Source: Mucilaginibacter sp. KACC 22773
GTDB lineage: Bacteria > Bacteroidota > Bacteroidia > Sphingobacteriales > Sphingobacteriaceae
Direction: 5' to 3'
DNA length: 64,000 bases
Assembly (NCBI RefSeq): GCF_028736215.1
Contig: NZ_CP117883.1
Location: forward strand, 1,302,001 to 1,366,000
The number at the start of each line of letters is the position of its first letter. Positions within the stretch are counted from its first letter, which is position 1. Under the pieces are notes generated by a model. That model saw only the letters and a program-made list of their open reading frames with translations. It was not told the DNA's origin and did no database searches. A program made the translations under genes and the position numbers. Of this stretch, positions 53,981-62,827 are shown piece after piece.

Positions 53981-54367
53981 ATGAGTAAAGCAATAAGAAA
54001 AAAAATAGAAGACGAGTTTACACACTACAATATCAGGTTGATTAATGGCGGGCCAGCAATGGCCGGCCGACCTGTAAACCCTTTTGATGAAGGGCACCCC
54101 AGGCATTTTGAATTTGAACACTTCGCGCAAAAAAATGATTTGTATTGTTCGACTGATTGCGTGCCTGGATTAATCGAAAAGGATTTACTGATAAAAACGA
54201 AATTCGATTTTTACCCGGAAGGCGGGAAATGGGACGTTAGCAGCCCGTTTTTATACGTAGAGCTGTATAAAGAAGAAGAAACCGACGAAGAAGGCGAAAT
54301 TGAATGGTATTATTTTGTTTACGATCTTAATGAAAGGCCCCCAGTAAGATTAAAAGTAGTTAGCTAA
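53981..54367 (+). CDS. Element protein of unknown function
   Basis: The 128-aa product reads MSKAIRKKIEDEFTHYNIRL, GGPAMAGRPVNPFDEGHPRH, LLIKTKFDFYPEGGKWDVSS, ending with an acidic loop KEEETDEEGEIEWYYF. It is globular and without membrane part. It is part of the rightward operon with 21-bp and 3-bp gaps to its neighbours. No family known to me. Confidence 0.6.
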   Translation: MSKAIRKKIEDEFTHYNIRLINGGPAMAGRPVNPFDEGHPRHFEFEHFAQKNDLYCSTDCVPGLIEKDLLIKTKFDFYPEGGKWDVSSPFLYVELYKEEETDEEGEIEWYYFVYDLNERPPVRLKVVS

Positions 54368-54370
54368 AAT

Positions 54371-54784
54371 ATGAGAGCATCACAAAGCACACTTAAAAAA
54401 TTGGGTATCGAAACGCAACACAATCCTGAAGAGTTTATTAAAAATTTCATTGATTACATTCCTAAAAGGCTGGACGTTGCGGTATACATGGAAAACCAGG
54501 GCGAAATACAAAGCCTTTGTTGTCATCTGGATTTTATTGATTTTCATTTTAGGCGATACGTTGCCGACCGAAAGAAAACACTTCACCGTGTATTTTTTGA
54601 GGTTAGGGAGTATTTACAAAAAGGGTACCCCGGTGAATCAATTAACGAATTAATTAAGGACATCAGGGATATTGCCCTTGAATGTGAGTTTTATGAGTTG
54701 ATCCCGCGGCTTGATAAATCAACAAAAAAAATCGAAAAATTAATTGAAATATACCGGCTGTATTCCTATAACACCTATTTATAA
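54371..54784 (+). CDS. Element protein of unknown function
   Basis: The 137-aa helical protein reads STLKKLGIETQHNPEEFIKN, HLDFIDFHFRRYVADRKK, VFFEVREYLQKGYPGESIN, ending KKIEKLIEIYRLYSYNTYL. No membrane helix or metal motif. It is the last of the coupled rightward genes before the repeat block at 54808. Confidence 0.6.
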   Translation: MRASQSTLKKLGIETQHNPEEFIKNFIDYIPKRLDVAVYMENQGEIQSLCCHLDFIDFHFRRYVADRKKTLHRVFFEVREYLQKGYPGESINELIKDIRDIALECEFYELIPRLDKSTKKIEKLIEIYRLYSYNTYL

Positions 54785-54807
54785 ATCAATTTGTTAGAAA
54801 CTAAATT

Positions 54808-54905
54808 AGGTAGGTTTTCCGCCGCCATAAAAAAGGGATAGGTCGAAGTTTTCCGAGTCCATAAAAAGAATGGTGCCGGGGTTTTCTTACACTATAAAAA
54901 AGAGT
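54808..54905 (+). repeat. Three tandem degenerate 32-35-bp repeats
   Basis: Units begin at about 54808, 54839 and 54871. Each reads GGT-n3-(G/A)GGTTTTC or AAGTTTTC, then C-n2-(C)CATAAAAA or TATAAAAAA and a purine run. The shared parts (GTTTTC and TATAAAAA) are separated by variable bases. They lie directly before a small gene and also contain GGTTTT, the core of the central array. Confidence 0.6.
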
Positions 54906-54912
54906 TAAAATT

Positions 54913-55086
54913 ATGGCAAAATCAAAACACGTGATTATTGGAGGGCACACACCTAAGTATCTTAAAAAGGTAGCTAAGGCCGTACAAAAAGAACAGGGAG
55001 TAGTTTATAGGGATGCGTTAGATATCGTTGCCAAACAGGCTGATTTTTCATCATGGAACAACTTTATAAGTTACCGAAAACGTTAA
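54913..55086 (+). CDS. 57-aa basic protein
   Basis: ATG at 54913 gives MAKSKHVIIGGHTPKYLKKV, AKAVQKEQGVVYRDALDIV, then AKQADFSSWNNFISYRKR. The tail (QADFSSWNNFI) resembles a repeated pattern (ADF.SW..F) of small toxin/antitoxin-linked Bacteroidota proteins, but I cannot confirm. It is the first gene behind the tandem repeats. Confidence 0.5.
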   Translation: MAKSKHVIIGGHTPKYLKKVAKAVQKEQGVVYRDALDIVAKQADFSSWNNFISYRKR

Positions 55087-55136
55087 TATTACCATACCAG
55101 CATTTCGGACCACCTCACACTAAAAAAACTTAAATC

Positions 55137-55283
55137 ATGGCCATATCAAGGAAATGGAAATTTACTTTGGATCACAAGCTTTACCACGCCATACACCACG
55201 GTGGCCGCCATGCAGCGACCAGGAAAATACTTAAAAAAATTTATTCGCAAATTACCATGCAAACATTTAGGACCGACTTATAA
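55137..55283 (+). CDS. 48-aa basic protein
   Basis: ATG at 55137 gives MAISRKWKFTLDHKLYHAIH and HGGRHAATRKILKKIYSQIT, then MQTFRTDL. It is highly basic with a possible DNA- or RNA-binding character. It lies after the 57-aa gene and ends 62 bp from the convergent integrase stop. Confidence 0.45.
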   Translation: MAISRKWKFTLDHKLYHAIHHGGRHAATRKILKKIYSQITMQTFRTDL

Positions 55284-55345
55284 GACACTATGCGGCCAAA
55301 AACAATAATTCGTGAGTTTTTAGGTATCCAAAAGTTTAACCAAAC

Positions 55346-56674
55346 CTAAACCGCTTTCATCTCTTTTCGCGCCCACATTTCTTTCATGATAATAGCTTTT
55401 TCACGTGATGTGACCTTGATGTAATTCAAAAATGATTTTTCGGTTGTATGTCCAGTAATACCCATGATTATTATACTTGGTATTCCTGCCTTAAACATGT
55501 TGGAGGCGAAGGCCCGCCTCGCTGTGTGCGTAGTGATCAGATCCTTTAAGGGCACGGTAAGAATTATCTTTTTGCCGGCCTTTGATTTTTCGAGGCTGAC
55601 CAATTGTTTAAACCCGGCTTTCTCTCCCACTTCTTTGACGTATTCATTTAATTTTACATTTGAGATTGGCGGCGGGAGGCTGTTTACTGTTTTGCCTTTA
55701 TACCTGGCCATTATTTCGAATATCGTTTTATGAATTGGTATCGAAACCAGTTCGCCGGTCTTTTGTGTTTTGATTTCTATAAAATCCCCCTGTATGTTTT
55801 CTGGCTTTATATTGTTAAAGTCACTGAATCGCAGCCCGGTCCAGCATCCAACCAAAAACAGGTCCCTGACCCTTTCAAGTTTGGTATTTTCGGATAAATC
55901 AAGTTCGGCAAGTTCTACCAGTTGGCCCTCATCCAGATAAACGTTTTCCACATCAACCTGAATTTTTAAAAACCTTTTATTGTTATGCTCTTCATTGGTA
56001 TGAAGCTTTTCTTCTTTAGCTTCATTCATGGCGGTTTTTATGAATTTTACGACCGCGCCAAAATAATTATCTGAAAGTTTTTCTATCTCATAGCAATATT
56101 CTTTTAAATCCAGGTACATCGCCATTGTTACATCTTCAAAGACTAAAGATTTTTTATTATTGTAAGTGGCAAACCGTTTTAAAACCCCATACGCGCTACT
56201 ATAAGGTTTGTGGCTATCTTCTGCATACCCGGAGCCGTCTGGTTTAACCCGTGCACCGGATTTGGTATCTTCGATCATTTTTTCAATATAATCGAACAGG
56301 GTAATTTTGCTTACCTCTTTCTTTTTCTCGGGCCTTTTTCCGTTTCCGGTGATATATTCCTTGCACCGCTGTCTGAAATCTTCGGGAGCGGGGAACCCGG
56401 CCGCCTCGGCGCACGTTTCGTCAAAGGCCTTAATAATCCAAACTTCTATTTTACCCAGGGTTTCAATGGCGCTTGTCAACTCTACCGTTTTAGGCTTGTT
56501 GAGTATTTTGATCTTAGGCTTTTTCTCTTCATCCCAATATTTCGGCCTTATTTTAACGCCGGTAGATATAGCAACGGTTTTATTGTTATACACAAACCAA
56601 ACCCTGATCGCTGTTTCAACATCTTCTGTTTTTTGCTCTAACCTGAAGCTGTAATTATGCCTTAACCTGCCCAT
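55346..56674 (-). CDS. int: Tyrosine-recombinase integrase of the element
   Basis: The 442-aa product has an N-terminal arm-binding part (VRIRPKYWDEEKKP-like VKIRPKYWDEEKKPKI), a SAM-like core-binding domain (about 120-225), and a catalytic domain. The catalytic residues are the Arg in GLRFSDF, the Lys region near QKTGELVSIP, HTARR with the His-x-x-Arg pair, GHTTEKSF and the nucleophile Tyr in FLNYIKV. The integration site at tRNA-Lys fits this subfamily. Upstream of its start (56704-56726) lie the candidate arm sites, which could also allow self-regulation. Confidence 0.95.
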   Translation of the reverse strand: MGRLRHNYSFRLEQKTEDVETAIRVWFVYNNKTVAISTGVKIRPKYWDEEKKPKIKILNKPKTVELTSAIETLGKIEVWIIKAFDETCAEAAGFPAPEDFRQRCKEYITGNGKRPEKKKEVSKITLFDYIEKMIEDTKSGARVKPDGSGYAEDSHKPYSSAYGVLKRFATYNNKKSLVFEDVTMAMYLDLKEYCYEIEKLSDNYFGAVVKFIKTAMNEAKEEKLHTNEEHNNKRFLKIQVDVENVYLDEGQLVELAELDLSENTKLERVRDLFLVGCWTGLRFSDFNNIKPENIQGDFIEIKTQKTGELVSIPIHKTIFEIMARYKGKTVNSLPPPISNVKLNEYVKEVGEKAGFKQLVSLEKSKAGKKIILTVPLKDLITTHTARRAFASNMFKAGIPSIIIMGITGHTTEKSFLNYIKVTSREKAIIMKEMWARKEMKAV

Positions 56675-56703
56675 GTGCTTTTATTTACATCAAATATACT
56701 AAT

Positions 56704-56727
56704 CTGTAAGGATTTTGTAAGGATAAA
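56704..56727 (-). promoter_or_regulatory. Candidate integrase arm-type sites near attR
   Basis: CTGTAAGGATTTTGTAAGG with a second half reading TGTAAGGAT (period 11) matches the inverted motif at 32271-32293 near attL. It lies 30 bp before the integrase start. Confidence 0.5.
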
Positions 56728-56823
56728 AAACACTTTAAAATACATTAAAGCATATTGGCAATTCAAAATCGACGTTTTGTGATTAAATAATCATAGAAAT
56801 ATATCGGGATATAAAAGGTTATG

Positions 56824-56841
56824 ATCCCAGCGGGATCACTT
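56824..56841 (+). other. attR: 18-bp direct repeat
   Basis: ATCCCAGCGGGATCACTT repeats the last 15 bases of the tRNA-Lys and three flanking bases. The rest of the tRNA is absent here, as expected at the far end of an insertion into a tRNA 3' end. Confidence 0.85.
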
Positions 56842-56849
56842 TTTTAGGC

Positions 56850-56879
56850 AAGTTGTCAACTAAGTTGACAACTTTTTTT
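56850..56879 (+). terminator. Original chromosomal terminator of tRNA-Lys copy 2
   Basis: AAGTTGTCAAC pairs with GTTGACAACTT around TAA, followed by six T, directly after attR. Before integration it would have ended the tRNA transcript. Confidence 0.85.
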
Positions 56880-57025
56880 ATGACTTCGCACATAACAAAC
56901 CGGTATACCTGAGCATCAAGAAATGTTTCGAATCACACCGAATTTAGGTGTTTTACTAAGGTGATCTTTGAATTTGTACCAGGATTTTCTTAGGTTTGGG
57001 ATGGGGGCACAGCACCTAAACTCAA

Positions 57026-60000
57026 TTGACACCACTTACATTCCATATTACTTTTTACGATATCGTGTTCTTCGCTGCTGCAATTATCAGCTTAACACTA
57101 TCGCTATTTTTATGGATCGCCCCTAAAGAGAACCGCTCTGCTAATCGTTTGCTGGCTATCCTAATGATCATTGCTGCCTTGTGGATGTTCAAGATTTTAT
57201 CGGCCGATATCGGTCTGACAAAATATAATCCATTATTGAACCGTCTGCCATTACGGTTTTCAATGGGATTCGGTCCCTTGATTTACTTTTACGTACGTCA
57301 AATAATTCAGCCGAAGGATATCTTCCGTCGCAAAGACCTGCTACACTTCATACCTGCGCTGCTTGAAATAAGCTTTCAGTTATTTAATTCAATACAAAAT
57401 ATAACTACAGGCAACACTATTTATGACAAATCTAATCCCGTATTGCAGTTATCCGCATTCCTGTCGGTCGCTATTTATTTATATTTTTCCTATACACAGA
57501 TTGACAATTTTTACCGAAGCAAAAAATTCCACGGGAGCGACCGTTACAGGAACGAGTTGCTTTGGTTAGATCGCTTGCTTGCCGGCCTGGGCATGTTGTG
57601 GTTATTATGGATACCGTTTACAGCTATAGACTATTTTTATTACCATTATGAATTAAGCGTACAACATTATTATCCCTTGTACCTTCTTTTAATATCCATG
57701 ATCATTTGGATAGCGGCAAAAAGCCATATAAAAACAGAATATGTTGAACGGCCCCATATGATCTTAAAACCATTATTACCGGCAGATCTGAAGCAAAAAG
57801 GATCCTGGTTAAAAATGGAAGTAAAGGAAAAAGGGCACTACCGGGATGCGGAATTAAGCCTGAGCTCTCTTGCTGAAAAACTTGGACTTACTACCCATGA
57901 GTTGTCCCGGATTATTAATACAGTTTTCAAAAAAAGCTTCAACGATTTTATCAATGAATACCGGGTTCGCGAAGTTGCGCTCAAAATGCAGGACCCGTCC
58001 TATAATCATATCACGCTGCTTGGTCTTGCGTATGAATCTGGCTTTAATTCACAAAGCAGCTTTCATCGTATTTTTAAGCAATTTACAGGCAAAACCCCTT
58101 TAGAATATAAAAGTCACCTTCAAAAAGTTCTCCCATCTTATAACTTGAGAGGTTTTACCCAAACTATGCCGCTAATATTGAGCCATGTAAACCCTCCGGG
58201 GTGGACGCATGAAAAATTAACCGGTAGTCGTATGTTTAAAACTTATTTTAAAATTGCATTCCGCGGATTTTGGAGGCATAAACTATTTACACTGATAAAT
58301 ATTATCGGTTTATCCATCGGTATAAGCGCTTTCCTGGTCATTTACCTTGTTGTACACTACGATTTTACCTTTGATAAATTCCACAAGGACAGCGACCGGA
58401 TTTACCGCGTTGTGATGAACATATCATCTCAGGGACATAAAATCTATTCGAGTGGCGGACCCGGCCCGCTGGCTGAGGCGATTAAAAGCCAGGCCACCGG
58501 AATAGAGGAAATTACGCCTATATACACGTTGTCACCACATTTTGTCTATATCGACAAAGACAAAAAGGCACAAAAGCGGTTTAAAGACCCGGACAGGATA
58601 ACTCTTGCCGATCAGCAATATTTTAAAATTTTTAATTATGTATGGCTTGCCGGCTCATCGCAACACGCGCTTGATGCACCCGACCAGGTAGTATTAACAT
58701 CCCAACAAGCCAGGCTTTACTTCCCGTCTTTATCATACCATGAAATGATTGGCAAAGTAGTTACCTATGATACCCTTAAGACAACCGTTAGCGGCGTAGT
58801 TGAAACGTTTACCGAGAATAGCGACTTTACCTTTCATGATTTTATTTCCTTTAGTACCGCCACAACTAATAAACGGTTAGCTGACGATCTGCATATAAAT
58901 AATTGGGGCAGAATATCTTCGGCATCAGAGGTTTTTGTAAAGCTGGCGCCTCGCACCGTGGCATCCGGGCTTGTAAAACAGATCACTACCATTTTCAGAA
59001 AAAATAATCTGCCGCGTGCCGAACAAAAAATGCCTGCGCCCATTGTAGACCTGGCCTTGCAGCCCTTAGATGATATTCACTTCAATCCCGACTATAATAT
59101 TTTTTATTTCTCATCGCCGGCCAGCAAAACAACTCTTTACGGATTATTGACTTCCGGTATCTTTTTGTTGTTGCTGGCATGTATCAATTATGTGAATTTA
59201 ACTACCGCCCATGCCGCACAAAGGGCAAAAGAAATTGGGATCCGCAAAACTTTGGGTAGCAGCCGGATGCAATTAGTAGTTCAGTTTTTAAGCGAAACAT
59301 TTTTTATAACATTCTTCGCGGTTTGCATATCGATATTGCTTGCGCCAGTTATTTTAAAAATGTTTGCCGATGTTATATCCCCGGATATTCATGCCAATAT
59401 GCTAAGGCCGGATGTCATAATCTTCCTGTTGATTTTAACTATTGTGATAAGTATTTTGTCGGGTTTTTATCCAGCAATTGTGTTATCGGGCTACAAGCCC
59501 GCATCGGTGCTAAAAAACCAGGTGCAGGGCAATAGTAATAAAACGCGAAATGCGTGGCTGCGTAAGTCGCTTACGGTTTCGCAGTTTGTTGTAGCCCAAT
59601 TTTTTATAATGGCTACCATTTTGGTAAGTCAGCAAATTTATTACGCCTTACATAAAAACCTCGGGTTTAAAAAGGATGCCATCCTGCTTATTAATACGCC
59701 CTGGCAAACCAGTAAGGCCAGCACCAACCAGGTACTGCTGAACGAATTCAGGCTAATGCCCCAGGTTGCCCTTGTGGGTTTAGGTAATGACCCGCCTTCG
59801 GCTGATGCATTTAACAGGACGCGCATTACTTATAACGATGGAAAAAAACAAATTACAACAGAAGAAATAATAATTAAGTCTGGCGATGAGAACTACATTA
59901 AAATATATCAGCTAAAATTACTTGCCGGCAGAAACATAACCGAAGCCGACACCGGGAAAGCCATCATCATTAACAATACTTACGCTAAATTATTAGGGTT

Positions 60001-60706
60001 TACTAACCCTCATGAAGCTATCGGGAAGCAGTTGAATTGGTTTGGTGGCCGAAATATTAATATTATTGGCGTAGTTGCCGATTTTAATCAGCGGTCGCTG
60101 CATTCCGCCATTTATCCATTAATCATAACATCGGGCAGTCCAATCCCCCGGCCAATGATGACGTTACATGTTAGCCTGAAACCTGAAACCGCAGGCGGCA
60201 ACGAATGGAAAACCGCAATTACAAATATGGGAAAGGCCTGGAAGAAGGCTTATCCCGACGATGATTTCGATTGCCATTTTTATGATGACACGATAGCCAG
60301 ATTTTACGACCAGGAACAACACACATCAACCCTGCTCACCTGGGCAACAAGTGTATCGATATTGATTAGCTGCCTCGGGCTGTTAGGGCTTGCCATTTAC
60401 ACCACCAATCAACGAACAAAGGAAATTGGCATACGCAAAGTATTTGGCGCAAGCGTTGCTCAAATAGTAACCCTACTATCAACCGAACTGATATCGCTTA
60501 TTTTACTGGCTTTTATCATCGTAACGCCGATTGCATGGTACGCCGTAAATAAATGGATGGAAAGCTTTGCCGACCACGTAGCTATTAGCTGGTGGGTATT
60601 TGTTATCAGCGGCGTAGGGATGCTGCTAACAGGATTATTTACCTTAAGTTTCCGAACAATTAGGGCTGGTATGGCCAACCCGGTGAAGAGTTTGCGAAAT
60701 GAATAA
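57026..60706 (+). CDS. AraC-type regulator fused to FtsX/MacB-type ABC permease
   Basis: The 1226-aa protein joins two parts. Residues 1-240 hold about seven membrane helices (FYDIVFFAAAIISLTLSLFL, GFGPLIYFYVRQII). Residues about 265-375 form a classic AraC HTH (LSLSSLAEKLGLTTHELSRI, and the GYESGFNS-type AYESGFNSQSSFHRIFKQFT). From residue 403 starts a complete Bacteroidota permease (MFKTYFKIAFRGFWRHKLF). It has a periplasmic MacB domain and FtsX helix groups near 690-830 and 1105-1215. TTG at 57026 is the only start, as a stop lies 9 bp before. An internal ATG at 58232 is the usual permease start. Confidence 0.88.
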   Translation: MTPLTFHITFYDIVFFAAAIISLTLSLFLWIAPKENRSANRLLAILMIIAALWMFKILSADIGLTKYNPLLNRLPLRFSMGFGPLIYFYVRQIIQPKDIFRRKDLLHFIPALLEISFQLFNSIQNITTGNTIYDKSNPVLQLSAFLSVAIYLYFSYTQIDNFYRSKKFHGSDRYRNELLWLDRLLAGLGMLWLLWIPFTAIDYFYYHYELSVQHYYPLYLLLISMIIWIAAKSHIKTEYVERPHMILKPLLPADLKQKGSWLKMEVKEKGHYRDAELSLSSLAEKLGLTTHELSRIINTVFKKSFNDFINEYRVREVALKMQDPSYNHITLLGLAYESGFNSQSSFHRIFKQFTGKTPLEYKSHLQKVLPSYNLRGFTQTMPLILSHVNPPGWTHEKLTGSRMFKTYFKIAFRGFWRHKLFTLINIIGLSIGISAFLVIYLVVHYDFTFDKFHKDSDRIYRVVMNISSQGHKIYSSGGPGPLAEAIKSQATGIEEITPIYTLSPHFVYIDKDKKAQKRFKDPDRITLADQQYFKIFNYVWLAGSSQHALDAPDQVVLTSQQARLYFPSLSYHEMIGKVVTYDTLKTTVSGVVETFTENSDFTFHDFISFSTATTNKRLADDLHINNWGRISSASEVFVKLAPRTVASGLVKQITTIFRKNNLPRAEQKMPAPIVDLALQPLDDIHFNPDYNIFYFSSPASKTTLYGLLTSGIFLLLLACINYVNLTTAHAAQRAKEIGIRKTLGSSRMQLVVQFLSETFFITFFAVCISILLAPVILKMFADVISPDIHANMLRPDVIIFLLILTIVISILSGFYPAIVLSGYKPASVLKNQVQGNSNKTRNAWLRKSLTVSQFVVAQFFIMATILVSQQIYYALHKNLGFKKDAILLINTPWQTSKASTNQVLLNEFRLMPQVALVGLGNDPPSADAFNRTRITYNDGKKQITTEEIIIKSGDENYIKIYQLKLLAGRNITEADTGKAIIINNTYAKLLGFTNPHEAIGKQLNWFGGRNINIIGVVADFNQRSLHSAIYPLIITSGSPIPRPMMTLHVSLKPETAGGNEWKTAITNMGKAWKKAYPDDDFDCHFYDDTIARFYDQEQHTSTLLTWATSVSILISCLGLLGLAIYTTNQRTKEIGIRKVFGASVAQIVTLLSTELISLILLAFIIVTPIAWYAVNKWMESFADHVAISWWVFVISGVGMLLTGLFTLSFRTIRAGMANPVKSLRNE

Positions 60707-61123
60707 ATTTATATTGCCAGCATTAATTAACATATTATTTGAAACCAAATTAGTTCTATATCACTCTTTATGAGCTTACGTTCTTTGCTGCGATGTTCAT
60801 CAAGGCCAGAAGTCTAAATCCGCAAATAAGCATAAATCAGATGGGAAATAGTTCGAAATTTGTAAAGTAGGGATCACCTGATGGGACAACTGAGAAGAAA
60901 ATCGGTTGCCCCATTTTTTTTGCATTGTAATTTCCTGCTAATCAGCTGAATTGCTTTAGTTTCCTTTCCGGCGGGGATGGTTTTGATCCGGTCTTAATCC
61001 CATATAACGGTAATGCTTTTGTCGCGATCCGCCCCTCAAAATGTCTTTTTTACACAGCCCAAAATCCTGAAATGCCTTCTATCTTTGTTTTATCACTAAA
61101 ATCAATAATTTAAATAACGCATC
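60707..61123. other. Intergenic stretch without a supported gene
   Basis: About 415 bp between the permease fusion and the hydrolase. It is AT-rich, with a GGATCACCTGATG-type stretch near 60871, but no gene, tRNA or clear hairpin. It probably holds the hydrolase promoter. Confidence 0.5.
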
Positions 61124-61999
61124 ATGAAAAGAGTATCTAAAGGATATAATGTCCTAAACCTGGTGTTAATAATCGCTATGCTTTTTTTTACGGTATTTCA
61201 GTCTAAGGGCCAACAGCTTAAACCTGCCGAAAGTGGCTATGCGCCTGTTAATGGCATTAAAGTTTACTATGAGGTATATGGTGAGGGTAAGCCCCTTGTT
61301 TTACTGCATGGTGCATTTTATACCATTGAGATGAATTGGGGGCAATTAATACCCGAGTTGTCAAAAACAAGAAAGGTAATTGCCGTAGAATTGCAGGGAC
61401 ATGGGCACACCCCGTTTTCGGACAGGAAATTAGACATTGCTACCCTGGCAAGTGATGTGGAAGGGGTAATGGATTTTTTAAAACTTGATAGCGCCGATGT
61501 GGCAGGATATAGCATGGGCGGCTCTATAGCTTACCAGTTGGCGGCGAAAAGCCCTAAACGGGTACGAAAATTAGTGATCATATCTTCCACCTACAAAACT
61601 AACGGCTGGCTGCCGGTTATCAATAGTGGGTTTAAAGATTTTAAACCTGATTTTTTTGACAATACGCCTATAAAAACCGCATATGATGCAGTAGCGCCCG
61701 ACAAAACAAAATGGAGAAAGTTTATTGAACAAATGATTGCTTTTGCCGCCGTTCCATTTGACGTGGGGGAAGCCAATATTAAAAAAATCACATCGCCGGT
61801 ATTGCTTATCTCGGGCGACAATGATGGCCTGGACAAAGTGGAGTTGATGAAAACGTACCAGTTACTGGGAGGTGGCGTATCTGCCGATTTGGGGCCGATG
61901 CCAAAATCACATTTAGCCATTGTGCCTGCGCAGAGTCACGTGAGCCTGATGATGCAGACGAAAACAATAGCAGGTTACCTGGACGACTTTTTAAAGTAA
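61124..61999 (+). CDS. Exported alpha/beta hydrolase
   Basis: The 291-aa product has a signal peptide (cleavage near SKGQQ), an oxyanion-hole motif (LLHGAFYT), the GYSMGGS nucleophile elbow, an acid residue near ISGDNDGLDK and the catalytic His in PAQSHVSLM. It belongs to the broad hydrolase_1 group: esterase, haloperoxidase-like or lactonase; substrate cannot be told. It is followed 71 bp later by a reductase gene in the same direction, possibly in one transcript. Confidence 0.9.
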   Translation: MKRVSKGYNVLNLVLIIAMLFFTVFQSKGQQLKPAESGYAPVNGIKVYYEVYGEGKPLVLLHGAFYTIEMNWGQLIPELSKTRKVIAVELQGHGHTPFSDRKLDIATLASDVEGVMDFLKLDSADVAGYSMGGSIAYQLAAKSPKRVRKLVIISSTYKTNGWLPVINSGFKDFKPDFFDNTPIKTAYDAVAPDKTKWRKFIEQMIAFAAVPFDVGEANIKKITSPVLLISGDNDGLDKVELMKTYQLLGGGVSADLGPMPKSHLAIVPAQSHVSLMMQTKTIAGYLDDFLK

Positions 62000-62070
62000 C
62001 CAAATCGACCCTGGTATTTTTAAGAGAGGAATTTTAATGTCAGATTTATCTATGAACTAACTATAAAAAA

Positions 62071-62640
62071 ATGAGAAAAATCAGAATTTTTGAACACATC
62101 TCGCTGGATGGCGTGATAGAACATGACGGAGACTACACCTATGGCGCTTGGACAACACCCTATCGCAGCCCTGCCGGCGCGGCAACCCTCCTGGAGGCAT
62201 ACGGGCCGAAATTTGACCTGCTGCTTGCCCGCCACACCTACGATATATTTAGTAATTTTTGGCCTAATGCCGGAAATTTCCCTATGGCAAATGCTATCAA
62301 CGCTGCAACCAAATACATTGTAACCCACAGGCCCGACAGCCTGGAATGGGGCCCTATAGAGAATTTGGGCGAGGACGTTATAAAGGCGATTCGTGATCTC
62401 AAGTCAACAGAAGGGCCCGATCTGATCGTAGTGGGGAGTTCGACGCTAACCTCCGTGTTGCTTGACCAGGGACTGGCTGACGAGGTTGTACTCATTACCT
62501 ACCCGGTTTTGCTTGGCCGGGGCAAACGCTTATTGTCGGATAGTATTGACGCCCGGGAGCTTGCTTTTGTTGACTCGAAAACTACGCCCACGGGCTTGCT
62601 CATCAACACTTACCGGCATGTTGGTCCGCTAAAATCTTAA
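62071..62640 (+). CDS. RibD C-terminal / dihydrofolate-reductase-like protein
   Basis: The 189-aa product has IFEHISLDGVIEHDGD, LLLARHTYDIFSNFW, KYIVTHRP, LIVVGSSTLTSVLLDQGLAD, VLLGRGKRLL. This is the layout of the YwjB/RibD-C family, NADPH-using reductases of unsettled substrate, not necessarily riboflavin-linked. It is single-domain and short, typical of free-standing Bacteroidota members. It is followed by a terminator at 62754. Confidence 0.92.
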   Translation: MRKIRIFEHISLDGVIEHDGDYTYGAWTTPYRSPAGAATLLEAYGPKFDLLLARHTYDIFSNFWPNAGNFPMANAINAATKYIVTHRPDSLEWGPIENLGEDVIKAIRDLKSTEGPDLIVVGSSTLTSVLLDQGLADEVVLITYPVLLGRGKRLLSDSIDARELAFVDSKTTPTGLLINTYRHVGPLKS

Positions 62641-62753
62641 TATTTCACCGGCTTAGTCGGCTGAGCTTTCTGTATTTTTATTAGTAGCTTGTTCAGTCTG
62701 GCCGCTATATTACCAAATTCTTTAAGTAAAAGCCGTGATACAAATAATTCTGT

Positions 62754-62784
62754 AGCCACCTTGTTAACGCAAAGGTGGCTTTTC
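62754..62784 (+). terminator. Rho-independent terminator
   Basis: AGCCACC pairs with GGTGGCT around a short loop, with TTTT after it. It separates the reductase gene from the small hypothetical gene. Confidence 0.85.
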
Positions 62785-62827
62785 TGTTATTAAGCGTAAG
62801 ATAATGTTTTGTATTTTGAGCCCCAAA

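Larger units (their letters stand above)
32065..56841. mobile_element. Integrated phage-satellite or reduced-prophage element in tRNA-Lys
   Basis: The element runs between the 18-bp direct repeats ATCCCAGCGGGATCACTT at 32065-32082 and 56824-56841, about 24.8 kb. It carries a tyrosine integrase at its right end, a leftward block of tail-type genes, a rightward replication block, XRE and HTH regulators and a HigBA-type pair. Searched by eye for terminase, portal, major capsid, relaxase, VirB4/TraG and transposase signatures, none were seen. Boundaries are supported by the att repeats; whether it is a satellite, a decayed prophage or a plasmid-like element is open. Confidence 0.85.

Noticed and set aside
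32065..56841. Integrative and conjugative element
   Set aside because: No relaxase, coupling protein or VirB4/TraG-like frame is seen; phage-type tail and replication genes dominate.
57001..57025. ATG at 57001 as start of the AraC-permease fusion
   Set aside because: It is in another frame; the fusion frame has a stop at 57017, so only TTG at 57026 fits.
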